Shown here piece after piece: positions 51,138 to 62,450 of a stretch of DNA of 64,000 nucleotides. The stretch spans positions 47,532,410 through 47,596,409 of the forward strand of contig OZ022342.1 of the NCBI GenBank assembly GCA_963989245.1, in the 5' to 3' direction. This stretch comes from Nansenia antarctica (lineage: Eukaryota; Chordata; Actinopteri; Argentiniformes; Microstomatidae). A program made the translations under genes and the position numbers. The notes under the pieces are model-generated. The model ran no database searches and was not told where the DNA came from. It saw only the letters and a list, made by a program, of their open reading frames with translations. The first letter of the stretch is position 1, and every line of letters starts with the position of its first letter.

Positions 51138-52775
51138 CAGTATATCTTAAAAGTGAGTACACCCTTTAGATTTTTGCAAATATTCTGTCATATCCTTTCA
51201 GGGGATAACACTATCTTAATGAAACTTTGATATAACTTAAAGTAGTCAGTGTGCTGCTTGAATAACAGTATAGATTTATTGTCCATTGAAAATTACTCAG
51301 TACACAGCTGTTAATGTCTAAACAGCTGGCAACAAAAGTGAGTACACCCCATAGTGAACATGTCTAAATTGTGCCAAAAGTGTCAATATTTTGTGTGACC
51401 ACCATTGTTATCTAGCACTGCTTTAACCCTCCTGGGCATGGAATTCACCAGAGCTGCACAGGTTGCTTCTGGAATCTTCTTCCACTCCTCCATGACAACA
51501 TCACGGAGCCCACGGATGTTGGACACCTTGCACTCCTCCACCTTCCTCTTGAGGATGCCCCACATGTGCTCAATTGGGTTTAGGTATGGAGACATACTTG
51601 GCCAGTCCATCACCTTAACCTTCAGCTTCTTCAGCAAGGCCGTTGTCATCTTGGAGGTGTGTTTAGGGTCAGTATCATGTTGGAAAACTGCCCTAAAAAA
51701 CGGCCCAGTTTCCGAAGAGAGGGGATCATGCTCTACTGCAGGATGTCACAGTATATATTGGAATTCATGTGTCCCTCAATGAAATGCAGCTCCCCAGTGC
51801 CGGCAGCACTCATGCAGCCCCAGACCATGATGCTGCCACCACCATGCTTGACTGTAGGCAAAACACATTTGTCTTGGTACTCCTCACCAGGGTGCCGCCA
51901 CACACGCCGGACACCATCTGACCCAAACAGGTTTATTTTGGTCTCATCAGACCACAGGACATGGTTCCAGTAACTCATGTTCTTGGATTCATTGTCTTCA
52001 GCAAACTGTTTGCGGGCTTTCTTATGCATCGGTTTCAGAAGAGGCTTCTGTCTGGGGCGACGGCCATACAAACCGATTTGATGCAGTGTGCGGCGTATGG
52101 TCTGGGCACTGACAGGCTGACATCCCACTTCTGCAACCTCTGCAGCAATGCTGGAAGCACTCGCACGTCTATTTTTGGAAACCAACCTCTGGATATGACG
52201 CTGAGCATGTGGACTCAACTTATTTGGTCGACCCTGGCGAGGCCTGTTCCGAGTGGAACCTGTCCTGGAAAACCGCTGTATGATCTTAGCCACTGTGCTG
52301 CAACTCATTTTCAGGGTGTTGGCAATCTTCTTATAGCCAAGGCCATCTTTGTGAAGCGCAATAATCCTTTTTTTCAGCCGCTCAGAGAGTTCCTTGCCAT
52401 GAGATGCCATGTTGTCCAGCATTCAGAGAGAATTGTGCCCAAAACACCAAATTTAACAGCCCTGCTTATCATTTACACCTGAATCCTTGTAACACTAACG
52501 AGTCACATGACACCAGGGCGGGAAAACAACATCATTGGGCACAATTAGGACATGTTCACTATGGGGTGTACTCACTTTTGTTGCCAGCTGTTTAGACATT
52601 AACAGCTGTGTACTGAGTAATTTTCAAAGGACAATAAATCTATACTGTTATTCAAGCAGCACACTGACTACTTTAAGTTATATCAAAGTTTCAGTAGGAT
52701 AATGTTATCCCCTGAAAGGATATAACAGAATATTTGCAAAAATCTAAAGGGTGTACTCACTTTTGAGATATACTG
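51138..52775 (-). mobile_element. Tc1-like transposon
   Basis: Ends CAGTATATCTTAAAAGTGAG and CTCACTTTTGAGATATACTG, with flanking TA on both sides (51136-51137, 52776-52777). Long inverted repeats with inner GAGTACACCC direct repeats fit the fish IR/DR type. The transposase on the minus strand is broken. Confidence 0.88.
51383..52422 (-). pseudogene. Tc1 transposase, stop and frameshift
   Basis: The N-terminal paired-type helix-turn-helix (ELSERLKKRIIALHKDGLGY, GRPNKLSPHAQR) and first catalytic Asp (WSDETKINLFG) lie in 52422-51733. A TAG follows CDILQ and a frameshift lies in a T-rich stretch near 51690. The rest has QHDTDPKHTS (second Asp) and SPYLNPIEHMWG (Glu), with the usual Asp of SPDLNP changed to Tyr. 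Inactive. Confidence 0.88.
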
Positions 52776-52916
52776 TATAATTAGCCTGGTCGCGAGCAGT
52801 TCTAAATTAGAACTTTATCGAGGCTTAGAAGATAATCTCGCTTAGTGGAACGGGCCCCTGGTTGATACTGACTGACATAGCCCTGTTGTTCTCCATACCA
52901 CTCTGAAACACACACA

Positions 52917-52974
<58 letters not shown>

Positions 52975-53164
52975 CTACACCTTAACTGCCCCTCCTGAGA
53001 CAGGAGCCTACTTCCCCCTTACAGTTTATCTTCTCTACTGTTCACTACATATATATATATATATATGTTTAATTATCTTCCGTCTTCTAGCAGTATAACT
53101 GCCATAGATTGCCTTTTCCTGCTATGACTGCTGATGATTCACTTAGGCTACTTATTCAAATGCA

Positions 53165-53242
53165 TTTGTTGTAAGACGCTTTGGATAAAGGTGTCTGCTA
53201 AATGGCAAAAATGTCATGTAAAAAAAGTATATATAGGCCCTA

Positions 53243-53295
<53 letters not shown>

Positions 53296-53445
53296 CTGAC
53301 ACTTTTATCCAAAGCGACGTACATTGCAGTGAGTGCATACATTTTGCAGTATGGGCCCAGGGGGTAATTGTACTGAGTTGCCTTTCTTTACTCAATGCTA
53401 TGTGCTACATGATACTATTTTGCTTGGACAATAAACTTGCTTGAC
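53165..53445. mobile_element. SINE and L2-type tail fragments
   Basis: AAGACGCTTTGGATAAAGGT followed by GTCTGCTAAATGG (53173-53207) is a SINE 3' core. After the TA repeat, CACTTTTATCCAAAGCGACG is the inverted form. It ends in GGACAATAAACTTGCTTGAC (about 53428), an L2-type tail directly before the 67-codon frame. The same block is repeated in unit 2 (about 54893-55163). Confidence 0.65.
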
Positions 53446-53454
53446 TAAACAGTT

Positions 53455-53658
53455 TTGGAGCTGCAAGACATGGTATTTCACACGGGGGGAGTTCCTACAG
53501 TGTCAGAGCTAGCACCTTTCCCGCCTATGTGTATTTATGTGGCAGATAAGCTCCAGTTCGTAGACTATTCTCCTGAGCTCTCTGAATTAATTCAGGAAGA
53601 AACCACGCTTGTCCTGAAGCCAGATGTACTGATAGACTATCCTTCAGCTCAGAAATAG
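53455..53658 (+). CDS. unrecognised 67-residue open frame, copy 1
   Basis: An open frame with a balanced composition: FHTGGVPTVSELAPFPPM, then IYVADKLQFVDYSPELSEL and LKPDVLIDYPSAQK. It follows CTAAACAG, which could be a splice acceptor, so it may be a terminal exon rather than a separate gene. I do not recognise the family. It is duplicated exactly at 55173. Confidence 0.35.
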   Translation: MELQDMVFHTGGVPTVSELAPFPPMCIYVADKLQFVDYSPELSELIQEETTLVLKPDVLIDYPSAQK

Positions 53659-53789
53659 ATGTACTGCCATGATTATAAAGTCTAAATCAAGTTACTATTT
53701 AAACACCATCTCTGATTCTGGTGGTGATCCAACTACATATTGGAAATCAGTAGAGTGTGAATTAAATACAGGGGATCAGAAGTTATAAT

Positions 53790-54187
53790 TACGCTAATAA
53801 TGATCTTGTATCACTAACGCAGCTCCACCTATGAGCTGGTTAACTAGCCAAACAAAGCCACATCTATGAACATGATTGTATTTGATTGTAATGAATAAGT
53901 ATGTAATAATGATCTTGTATCACTAACGCAGCTCCACCTATGAGCGGCTGCAGCTCTGTACTGACCATTGTATCTAGCAGCTCTCTGCTTCATTCATCAA
54001 TCACTCCAACTCCTACCGTCAGGTCGGCGCCTCCGTTGTTGTTCAAGCTAGTGTCGCTTTCCCAGTCTTTGTGTAATAAGTGAACATGTTGTAATGTTTG
54101 CCCTCTAGCACAGTTATAAACTTGTCTCGTGTTGTCTTCAGTCTCAGCACTGTGTGCGTTTATTGATCCACCATTTTAGTTTCACGT
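53790..54187 (+). repeat. LTR-like dispersed repeat
   Basis: An inner direct repeat TAATAATGATCTTGTATCAC (at about 53796 and 53906) is followed by GTGTTGTCTTCAGTCTCAGC and TTTATTGATCCACC. The last part occurs again in inverted orientation at about 62272-62322, so it belongs to a dispersed element. Its position behind a coding-like frame suggests an LTR or 3' UTR, which is unproven. Unit 2 repeats it at about 55510-55905. Confidence 0.45.
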
Positions 54188-54644
54188 CCCTGCTTATCAT
54201 TTACACCTGAATCCTTGTAACACTAACGAGTCACATGACACCAGGGCGGGAAAACAACATCATTGGGCACAATTAGGACATGTTCACTATGGGGTGTACT
54301 CACTTTTGTTGCCAGCTGTTTAGACATTAACAGCTGTGTACTGAGTAATTTTCAAAGGACAATAAATCTATACTGTTATTCAAGCAGCACACTGACTACT
54401 TTAAGTTATATCAAAGTTTCAGTAGGATAATGTTATCCCCTGAAAGGATATAACAGAATATTTGCAAAAATCTAAAGGGTGTACTCACTTTTGAGATATA
54501 CTGTATAATTAGCCTGGTCGCGAGCAGTTCTAAATTAGAACTTTATCGAGGCTTAGAAGATAATCTCGCTTAGTGGAACGGGCCCCTGGTTGATACTGAC
54601 TGACATAGCCCTGTTGTTCTCCATACCACTCTGAAACACACACA

Positions 54645-54700
<56 letters not shown>

Positions 54701-54968
54701 CTACACCTTAACTGCCCCTCCTGAGACAGGAGCCTACTTCCCCCTTACAGTTTATCTTCTCTACTGTTCACTACATATATATATATATATATGTTTAATT
54801 ATCTTCCGTCTTCTAGCAGTATAACTGCCATAGATTGCCTTTTCCTGCTATGACTGCTGATGATTCACTTAGGCTACTTATTCAAATGCATTTGTTGTAA
54901 GACGCTTTGGATAAAGGTGTCTGCTAAATGGCAAAAATGTCATGTAAAAAAAGTATATATAGGCCCTA

Positions 54969-55013
<45 letters not shown>

Positions 55014-55905
55014 CTGACACTTTTATCCAAAGCGACGTACATTGCAGTGAGTGCATACATTTTGCAGTATGGGCCCAGGGGGTAATTGTACTGAGTTGCC
55101 TTTCTTTACTCAATGCTATGTGCTACATGATACTATTTTGCTTGGACAATAAACTTGCTTGACTAAACAGTTTTGGAGCTGCAAGACATGGTATTTCACA
55201 CGGGGGGAGTTCCTACAGTGTCAGAGCTAGCACCTTTCCCGCCTATGTGTATTTATGTGGCAGATAAGCTCCAGTTCGTAGACTATTCTCCTGAGCTCTC
55301 TGAATTAATTCAGGAAGAAACCACGCTTGTCCTGAAGCCAGATGTACTGATAGACTATCCTTCAGCTCAGAAATAGATGTACTGCCATGATTATAAAGTC
55401 TAAATCAAGTTACTATTTAAACACCATCTCTGATTCTGGTGGTGATCCAACTACATATTGGAAATCAGTAGAGTGTGAATTAAATACAGGGGATCAGAAG
55501 TTATAATTACGCTAATAATGATCTTGTATCACTAACGCAGCTCCACCTATGAGCTGGTTAACTAGCCAAACAAAGCCACATCTATGAACATGATTGTATT
55601 TGATTGTAATGAATAAGTATGTAATAATGATCTTGTATCACTAACGCAGCTCCACCTATGAGCGGCTGCAGCTCTGTACTGACCATTGTATCTAGCAGCT
55701 CTCTGCTTCATTCATCAATCACTCCAACTCCTACCGTCAGGTCGGCGCCTCCGTTGTTGTTCAAGCTAGTGTCGCTTTCCCAGTCTTTGTGTAATAAGTG
55801 AACATGTTGTAATGTTTGCCCTCTAGCACAGTTATAAACTTGTCTCGTGTTGTCTTCAGTCTCAGCACTGTGTGCGTTTATTGATCCACCATTTTAGTTT
55901 CACGT
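54188..55905. repeat. 1.73-kb tandem duplication, unit 2
   Basis: Near-identical to 52460-54187 and about 10 bases shorter, the visible difference being the TA microsatellite. The breakpoint has CCC microhomology. The right half of the Tc1 element thus exists twice, although only one copy has a left end. Confidence 0.93.
55173..55376 (+). CDS. unrecognised 67-residue open frame, copy 2
   Basis: Identical in amino-acid sequence to 53455-53658 because of the tandem duplication. Identity between the units reflects recent duplication and is no proof of selection. Confidence 0.35.
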   Translation: MELQDMVFHTGGVPTVSELAPFPPMCIYVADKLQFVDYSPELSELIQEETTLVLKPDVLIDYPSAQK

Positions 55906-55965
55906 CCCGCCGTTTCAAATCCCGTTTCCTGGTCTCGCGGGAATAGCTGACGTCTATCCTATGGC

Positions 55966-56150
55966 AATGAATGAATGAATGAATGGTCTTTATTGTCATT
56001 AATACAGTACAGAAACCATACAACGAAATTTAGTAGGGGGGGCTCCCCTGGTGCTTGGAAAAAGACTAAAGACAAGAGGGCCAAGGGTAAAATAAAAAAG
56101 GGAAAAGAGCTGGTTTACATAAATAAAGGCTATGTACACTATCTACTATA
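55966..56150 (-). mobile_element. L2-type LINE 3' tail, minus strand
   Basis: AATGAATGAATGAATGGTCT then TTATTGTCATT and ACAACGAAATTT. The reverse complement is the same tail as in pogo intron 3 (AAATTTCGTTGT, CAATAAA, an ATTC repeat). Confidence 0.78.
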
Positions 56151-56348
56151 CTATACTACAGTCCCTGACAAAAGTATTGTCGCTTGGGTACAAGTTGACC
56201 TTAAGTGCCCCTCAAATATATTTCTAATCAAAACATTTTTACAAGAAATGGCTAAATTCAATCCCAACAGCTTTTGAAATAATGTTTTGGTGCAAAACGA
56301 AACTGCTGAAAAGCATTCTAATGTTCACAGCTTGGTAAAGCCCACTCA

Positions 56349-57560
56349 TAGGGCTTTCACACCGGCAAAGAACCGTGCCGGTTCGCGTTCGCAAACCAAG
56401 TCTGGAACCGGCCGGCGCGTTCAGACCGAAGCTCAATTGGTTCGGAACCTGAAAAGTTGGTTCGCAGCGGGCACCAAAAAATAGTGGTTCTCAAGTGAAC
56501 CAAAAACGCGAACCGTGACGTCGTCAGAGGGTGTGTCATATTCTAGGCTGCAGAGACCAGCAAGGAGGAAGTAGACAACATGTAATCTAATCTAAATCTA
56601 ATCATTAGTGATCAAAAACAATATCAAAAGTGTCATTATTCTCTCTATCTTCCTCACATGCTCAGCAAACACACACACGCACACGCTCGCGGACATGCGC
56701 GAACGCAAATTTCGTAATGCCAGTAATGGAGCAGCTGATTAGTAAAAGAACGCATATAGAAAGTGTCTTTTGTTTTGTTTCACAGAAAATTGTGTTTATT
56801 TCAGATACTGTAGTGCAGTGGTCTTCAACCAGGGGTCCGCGACCCCTAGGGGGTCCGCAGAGGTACTGCAGGGGGTCCGCCAATGTATTCACCACATTGA
56901 CAATTGTTCACCAAAATATATTGTGAGAATTAAAAAATATAACAAATGATATTGAGTAAAGTACAAGCATTAATAGGCAATAATACACTACTTTTGACAA
57001 AAACTATTTACAAAATAAATGATTCCCATGATGCAGAGTCTAACATAACGTTAGCTAAAAAAAAACAAACACCTGTCTAGCAAGCTAGGTGTTGGTTAAA
57101 ATGGTGCAGTTCGGTCTTTGTTGTGAAATTAACGTTAATCAATAACGGGAAATTATATATTTTTATCAATCATAAACACATATTGGCTAATAACCCAGCA
57201 TATACATAATAAGGTGGAATAAAAGGTGAATTAAGTAAATATAAAAGTTATTATAGGCCTTAAAATGTGACACATTAAAAAAATATATATACATATGGGG
57301 GTCCCTGTTCTGTTTGTCTCGCGTCCAAGGGGTCCTTGGGCTGAAAAAGGTTGAAGACCCCTGCTGTAGTGGAAGATATTATCCTCTTTTCCAGTGAAAT
57401 GTTTGTTTATCCCGCCCCTTCATCACCCAGCGTTGATGCCGCGGATGGTTCAGGTTACACTGGTATGAACGCGGGCTCATTCGCCAGACAGCACCAAGGT
57501 TCAGAGGTTTCCGAACGCGAACGCGAACCGGCACGGTTCTTTGCCGGTGTGAAAGCCCTA
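56349..57560. mobile_element. Harbinger-like element in the Tc1
   Basis: Starts TAGGGCTTTCACACCGGCAA and ends TTGCCGGTGTGAAAGCCCTA, perfect inverted copies. A 3-bp duplication TCA lies on both sides (56346-56348, 57561-57563), which suggests the PIF/Harbinger group. GCGAACC/GGTTCGC motifs fill both subterminal regions. No transposase. Confidence 0.75.
56816..57363. mobile_element. hAT MITE nested in the Harbinger-like element
   Basis: Starts CAGTGGTCTTCAACC and ends GGTTGAAGACCCCTG. The perfect 8-bp duplication CTGTAGTG lies at 56808-56815 and 57364-57371. GGGGGTCC motifs lie near both ends. Confidence 0.9.
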
Positions 57561-57732
57561 TCAGTCAGTTTTTGCAAAGACAAAAGTCTTGTCGCCTTGT
57601 CATATGATGCACCCAATCCTAGATTACAGCCTCACCTATGATCAATAATTGATCAATCAATTAGTGGGTGTGTATAAAAAGAATCCCAGCACACCAGACC
57701 TTCACATCAACTGCAACTTGACCTCCGACAAC

Positions 57733-59163
57733 ATGCCTAAGATTCACCCTGAGACCAAAGCGTTGATTATCAAGAGGCTGAAGACTGCTGAGGTGGCTGA
57801 CACCTTCAATGTGTCTCAGTGTCAAGTACAAAGAATAAGAAAAAGATTTGAAGAGACTGGATATGTTTTTGACAAGCCCAGGTCCGGCAGACCCCGCAAG
57901 ACAACTGCTCGGGAGGACCGTTTGTTGGCTCGAAAATCCAAGGCCAGCCCCTTTTCCACTGCAGCAGAGCTCCACCAGGCCTGGTCACCTCAAGTCCCCG
58001 TGTCAACCAGAACAGTTTGTAGGAATTCTGTCTCGAAATGGCCTCCATGGTCGAATCAGTGCCCAGAAACCAGCACTAAACAAAAGGCAATTAAAAAAAC
58101 GTGTGGCATTTGCCAAGACCCACAGCCTGCTAAAAGGATGGACGCTGGAAAAGTGGCAGACGGTGGATTTCTCAGATGAATCTTCGGTTGAATTACATCA
58201 CAGCCTCCGCAAATATTGCAGGAGACCTACTGGAGCCCGCATGGATCCGAGATTCACCCAGAGGTGTGCGAGAGATTTGCAGGGTGGAAGGCAATATCAA
58301 TAGCCTAAAATATCAAGAAGTATTAGCTACAGTACCTCTTACATTCCCAAGCATAAAAGGGGTCAAATTTTGCAGCAGGATGGTGCTCCATCGCATACTT
58401 CCATCTCTACATCAAAGTTCCTCAAGGCGAAGAATATCAAGGTGCTCCAGGACTAGGGATGCTCCGATTTATCGGCCACCGATTTAAATCGGCCGATTTC
58501 ACTCCAAATGACTCGATCGGTGATCGGCAAAAATGGCCGATCGCAAAAACCGATCTTTTTTTTCTTTTTTTTTTTTTTCCTGGGGAAGACAGATAACTGA
58601 ACAGAAAACATAGGAGGACGTAACAGTATGTAAACCATGAAGGCCACGTTTATGATGTCTTTTATACAGCCATATAGACTGACTTGGGCTTCAGGCCCTA
58701 ACTGGGTGATAGGCCAGACCTTTACTATGCCATAAAAATGGGTCTGCGTTTGCTTGGTGCCTAATGGATCAAAACTATTGTCCAAAAAGCTAAAAATATG
58801 TAGGCTATCCAGTCAGTAGGCCTACAGTTATGTATTTTTTTTAAAATCGGTATCGGTATCGGTATCGGTTGATCTTGAGGAAAAAAATCGGTGATCGGTA
58901 TCGGCCCCAATAATCCAGATCGGAGCATCCCTATCCAGGACTGGCCAGCCCAGTCACCAGACATGAACATCATTGAGCATGTCTGGGGTAGAATGAAAGA
59001 GGAAGCATGGAAGACGAAACCAAAGAATCTTGATGAACTCTAGGAGGCATGTAAGACTGCTTTCTTTGCTATTCCTGATGACTTCATCAATAAATTGTAT
59101 GAATCATTGCCGAACCGTATGGATGCAGTCCTTCAAGCTCATGGAAGTCATACAATATATTAG
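57733..59163 (+). pseudogene. Tc1 transposase, frameshifted and split by a MITE
   Basis: The N-terminus MPKIHPETKALIIKRLKTAE with the paired-type domain and GRPRKTTARED runs to about 58020. The frame then shifts to GLHGRISAQKPALNK and the first Asp motif (VDFSDES). Further shifts and loss of sequence follow. After the MITE at 58454-58933 the C-terminus reads DWPAQSPDMNIIEHVWGRM and ends AHGSHTIY. Several stops; inactive. Confidence 0.82.
58454..58933. mobile_element. hAT MITE (TAGGGATGCTCCG family), copy 1
   Basis: Starts TAGGGATGCTCCGATTTATC and ends GATCGGAGCATCCCTA. The perfect 8-bp duplication TCCAGGAC lies at 58446-58453 and 58934-58941. Internal ATCGGCC/GGTATCG repeats. The same family lies at 60754-61226. 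Confidence 0.92.
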
Positions 59164-60556
59164 ATATGGATCTCACAGCACCACTACTTAATTCACTATA
59201 GTTATGCAACATATTTTAGTATTTGAAGTAAATTATTTGTTCAATTTTCACATTACTCTCTGTAGGCGACAAAACTTTTGTCTTGCCAAAATCTGACCTT
59301 TCTGTGTTCATTAAATGATCTTTCTTCAGTGAAGCAAATTTATTTTGGTATATTAAACATAATTTGGGAGGGTTTTTGCTTTCATATGAGCCATTTCTAA
59401 AACCAATGGATTAATTAAAAGTCAGGTTATAAACTGTTGTTTCTACAAAATGGATAAGTGACAAGACTTTTGTCAGGGACTGTACTATACTCAGTGTTTC
59501 CTCTATATGCATTTATTGGTGGCGGGCCGCCACCAATGAATTTCCTCCGCCACTAATTGATTCAGACAGTCCACTTTGATTCAGGCTGCGCAGAAAGGCA
59601 GCGAGTTATTATGACCGGAGAACAGAAAAAAAGCAGATTGAAGCTAGATTTAGGCCGCTTCCAGACCAACATTTCGTTACGATTTAGGGGTAGTTATTTA
59701 CAATATGTTACAATGTTGCAATTAACCTCGTCGTTTGTGTTTGCACTGCAATCGAGACTGAATCGCTCTGAACAGGCGCGCGGCGCGAGGCGACGCGCTT
59801 TCAAAACAGTTTTGTGATTGGTCCGAATTTAGTGGGACACACGCCGGTGCCTTTAATCCCGTATCCTAATCGAAAATGCAACATCATCAGCGACGACTGT
59901 GGGTTATTGCATTTACTGCTTATTATGTTTGTGTTATGCTAATAAATGTAGATCCACACAGGTATACAAACTGAGCTCCATTTACTGTCAAGTGCCATTC
60001 ATTCTGACAACACACACACACCGTCGTAAAGCTCTAACGGACGTACAGAACGTGACGTCGTAAAGTGCAACAAAGTGCTGCAATGACATACTGTCGTACA
60101 TAACACTGCTGTTCTCTGGTTCATGTTCTTATACCAGTGCTCAGTATAGAATATTTTAAATGAACATTCGTAATGTATGTCTCTGATGTTCATGGTCAAT
60201 TAAATCAGCCTATTTTGTGAAACAAATAATGTTCCCGCTAATGGGTTAACCGAGCATTCTCGCACCTAACGTGCAAGCACCTAGCTTCGAACTATTCATA
60301 GCAATATGCGCGGGGCAAAAATAATCTATTGCCTCTAAAATCACCACGAACAGAACGGCAGAGGTACGGGTAAGCAGGGCTCATGTTGGTGTCCTCAAAG
60401 GTAAGAGTTGTTTTTCTTTAACTCAACTGATAGCATTACCTTGCTGTTGTTGTTTACCGAATGCTCCATCTGACTGTCACACTGTGATTTTACTTGTGTA
60501 AACAGTTAATGAGTAACGTTAGCCGGTTTTGTGCGTGTACTCTCATAGGCCTACTT

Positions 60557-61442
60557 CAGTGGTGTAGTCTAGTTTGTTCTAGTGGGTATACTGTGATTTT
60601 TCCCTCCCAGCCTCATATCGTTCATAAAAATACATCTGCGCTCCCTGTCTAACGTTATATATATATATATATAACATTACATGTTATAAGGCTGATCTGT
60701 GCATGATAGTGCTGCATTTTGTCATATTTCATGTCGCATTTCCCCCCATTGATTAGGGATGCTCCGATTTATCGGCCACCGATTTAAATCGGCCGATTTC
60801 ACTCCAAATGACGCGATCGGTGATCGTCAAAAATGGCCGATCGCAAAAAACGATCTTTTTTTTTTTTTTTTTTTTCCCTGGGGAAGACAGATAACTGAAC
60901 AGAAAACATAGGAGGACGTAACAGTATGTAAACCATGAAGGCCACGTTTATGATGTCTTTTATACAGCCATATCGACTGACTTGGGCTTCAGGCCCTAAC
61001 TGGGTGATAGGCCAGACCTTTACTATGCCATAAAAATGGGTCTGCGTTTGCTTGGTGCCTAATGGATCAAGACTTTTGTCTAAAAAGCTAAAAATATGTA
61101 GGCTATCCAGTCAGTAGGCCTACAGTTATGTATTTTTAAAAAAAAGCGGTATCGGTATCGGTTGATCTTGAGGAAAAAAATCGGTGATCGGTATCGGCCC
61201 CAAAAATCCAGATCGGAGCATCCCTACCGTTGATGGTATATGACGCTATAGTCATTCCCAATGGTCCAAAAGTCAAGTGCTTCGTAACACAGACGGGGTG
61301 AAGTTTAAGAATGAAAGTGAAAGTTCTGTCACAAAACGCCGTTACGTATCCTCGCACATTTTTAAGTGGGTATACGCAAATCCTTGGCCTTTCCTAGTGG
61401 GTATACGGCGTAGTCCTGCGTATCACCTAGACTACACCACTG
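60557..61442. mobile_element. middle hAT element
   Basis: Starts CAGTGGTGTAGTCTAGTTT and ends CTAGACTACACCACTG. The perfect 8-bp duplication GCCTACTT lies at 60549-60556 and 61443-61450. CTAGTGGGTATAC occurs near both ends. A left-end-only fragment of the same family lies at about 62565-62625. Confidence 0.9.
60754..61226. mobile_element. innermost hAT MITE (TAGGGATGCTCCG family), copy 2
   Basis: Same ends and body as 58454-58933. The 8-bp flanks are CCATTGAT (60746-60753) and CCGTTGAT (61227-61234), one difference. Most of the sequence matches copy 1 with scattered changes. Confidence 0.9.
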
Positions 61443-61458
61443 GCCTACTTCGTATTGA

Positions 61459-61494
<36 letters not shown>

Positions 61495-61742
61495 GCGCGT
61501 TCCGCATGTTCCGCTGCAGCTGTAGGATATATTGGTATTTGATCACCTTCTATATAAAATCACCTGCTCGGCTTTAATGACTTAACCGCTATTTAAGACA
61601 TTATAATTGTTGCCACCCTCTAGTTTTTGGTGAAATTACGTCTTTGTTTTGAGCACCAGTGCGCGTTTTATGCGTGTGCACGCGAAAGAGGACCGCTCCG
61701 CCACTAATGTGAAAAATCCTGGAGGAAACACTGATACTATAC

Positions 61743-61961
61743 AATAAAACACTGAGCTGTACTCTATGCTATGCTATAAATATCCTAACTTTTCCTATAT
61801 CTGAACCTTATGTACACAAGGGTTGTCATATTGCACATAGTATTGTTGCACATTCATTTAAAGTGTCGCAGTTTGCAGGTTTGAAATGTTCACAGTTGTA
61901 TTTCAATATTGCACTTATGTTTACAATCTAGTAGCTGCCATCAAGTTTTCTAGATTGTCCA
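61743..61961. other. spacer, nothing recognised
   Basis: AT-rich sequence between the nested hAT and the next MITE. It includes TTGCACATAGTATTGTTGCA, a short imperfect palindrome. Confidence 0.35.
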
Positions 61962-62121
61962 GGGGGGTATTCCATCAACATCGCTAAAAGAAAATCCAGG
62001 TTTAGTCTGACAAGTCTCGCGAGAGTTCCTAAAAATATCCAGGCATATTCTGAAAGGTCTCGCGAGAGTTATCAAAAATAAGCCAGGATTTTCCTTTAGC
62101 GACATTGATGGAATACCCCCC
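61962..62121. mobile_element. palindromic MITE, 160 bp
   Basis: Starts GGGGGGTATTCCATCAACAT and ends ATTGATGGAATACCCCCC. The inner block TCTCGCGAGAGTT occurs twice. Arms of about 36 bases are near-perfect inverted copies. No clear target duplication. Confidence 0.8.
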
Positions 62122-62271
62122 AGGGCCTAGAACCTAGGTCTTTGCTGTGTTCAGGGCCTGAATGGCAAGCGGTGAGGTATAATATTATGATTTATAGTAT
62201 ATCAGATGCGTCAGATGTTACAACTCCTTTTTTCCCCAAAAAGTGCTGCCGTACACAATAATAATTAGTCT

Positions 62272-62322
62272 AACAGGTGGATCAATAAACCCACACAGTG
62301 CTGAGACTGAAGACAACACAAG
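62272..62322 (-). repeat. dispersed repeat fragment shared with 54130-54180
   Basis: GGTGGATCAATAAACCCACA and CAGTGCTGAGACTGAAGACA are the reverse complement of the end of the LTR-like repeat in the 1.73-kb duplication, with one or two changes. Confidence 0.75.
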
Positions 62323-62328
62323 CCATTT

Positions 62329-62444
<116 letters not shown>

Positions 62445-62450
62445 CGTGCG

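Larger units (their letters stand above)
50996..52858. mobile_element. palindromic MITE split by a Tc1 element
   Basis: The left part (50996-51137) starts GGGCCTGTTCCACTAAGCGA. The right part (52778-52858) is its inverted copy, ending TCGCTTAGTGGAACGGGCCC. The shared arm is about 55 bases. The Tc1 element at 51138-52775 lies between. The superfamily is unclear. Confidence 0.75.
52460..54187. repeat. 1.73-kb tandem duplication, unit 1
   Basis: Begins inside the right part of the Tc1 element (CCCTGCTTATCATTTACACC) and ends at TTTCACGT before the next CCC. Unit 2 follows immediately at 54188. It contains the Tc1 right end, the MITE right arm, a CA repeat (52919-52972), a TA repeat (53247-53294), SINE tails, a 67-codon frame and an LTR-like tail. 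Confidence 0.93.
56159..59482 (+). mobile_element. Tc1-like transposon carrying three inner insertions
   Basis: Ends CAGTCCCTGACAAAAGT and ACTTTTGTCAGGGACTG, flanked by TA (56157-56158 and 59483-59484). Insertions inside: 56349-57560, which itself contains 56816-57363, and 58454-58933. Without these its length would be about 1.6 kb, the norm for Tc1. Confidence 0.9.
59491..61734. mobile_element. outer hAT element, three-level nest
   Basis: Starts TCAGTGTTTCCTC and ends GAGGAAACACTGA. The perfect 8-bp duplication TACTATAC lies at 59483-59490 and 61735-61742. The left copy overlaps the TA that follows the Tc1 element, so this element landed at the Tc1 border. No transposase recognised. Confidence 0.85.
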
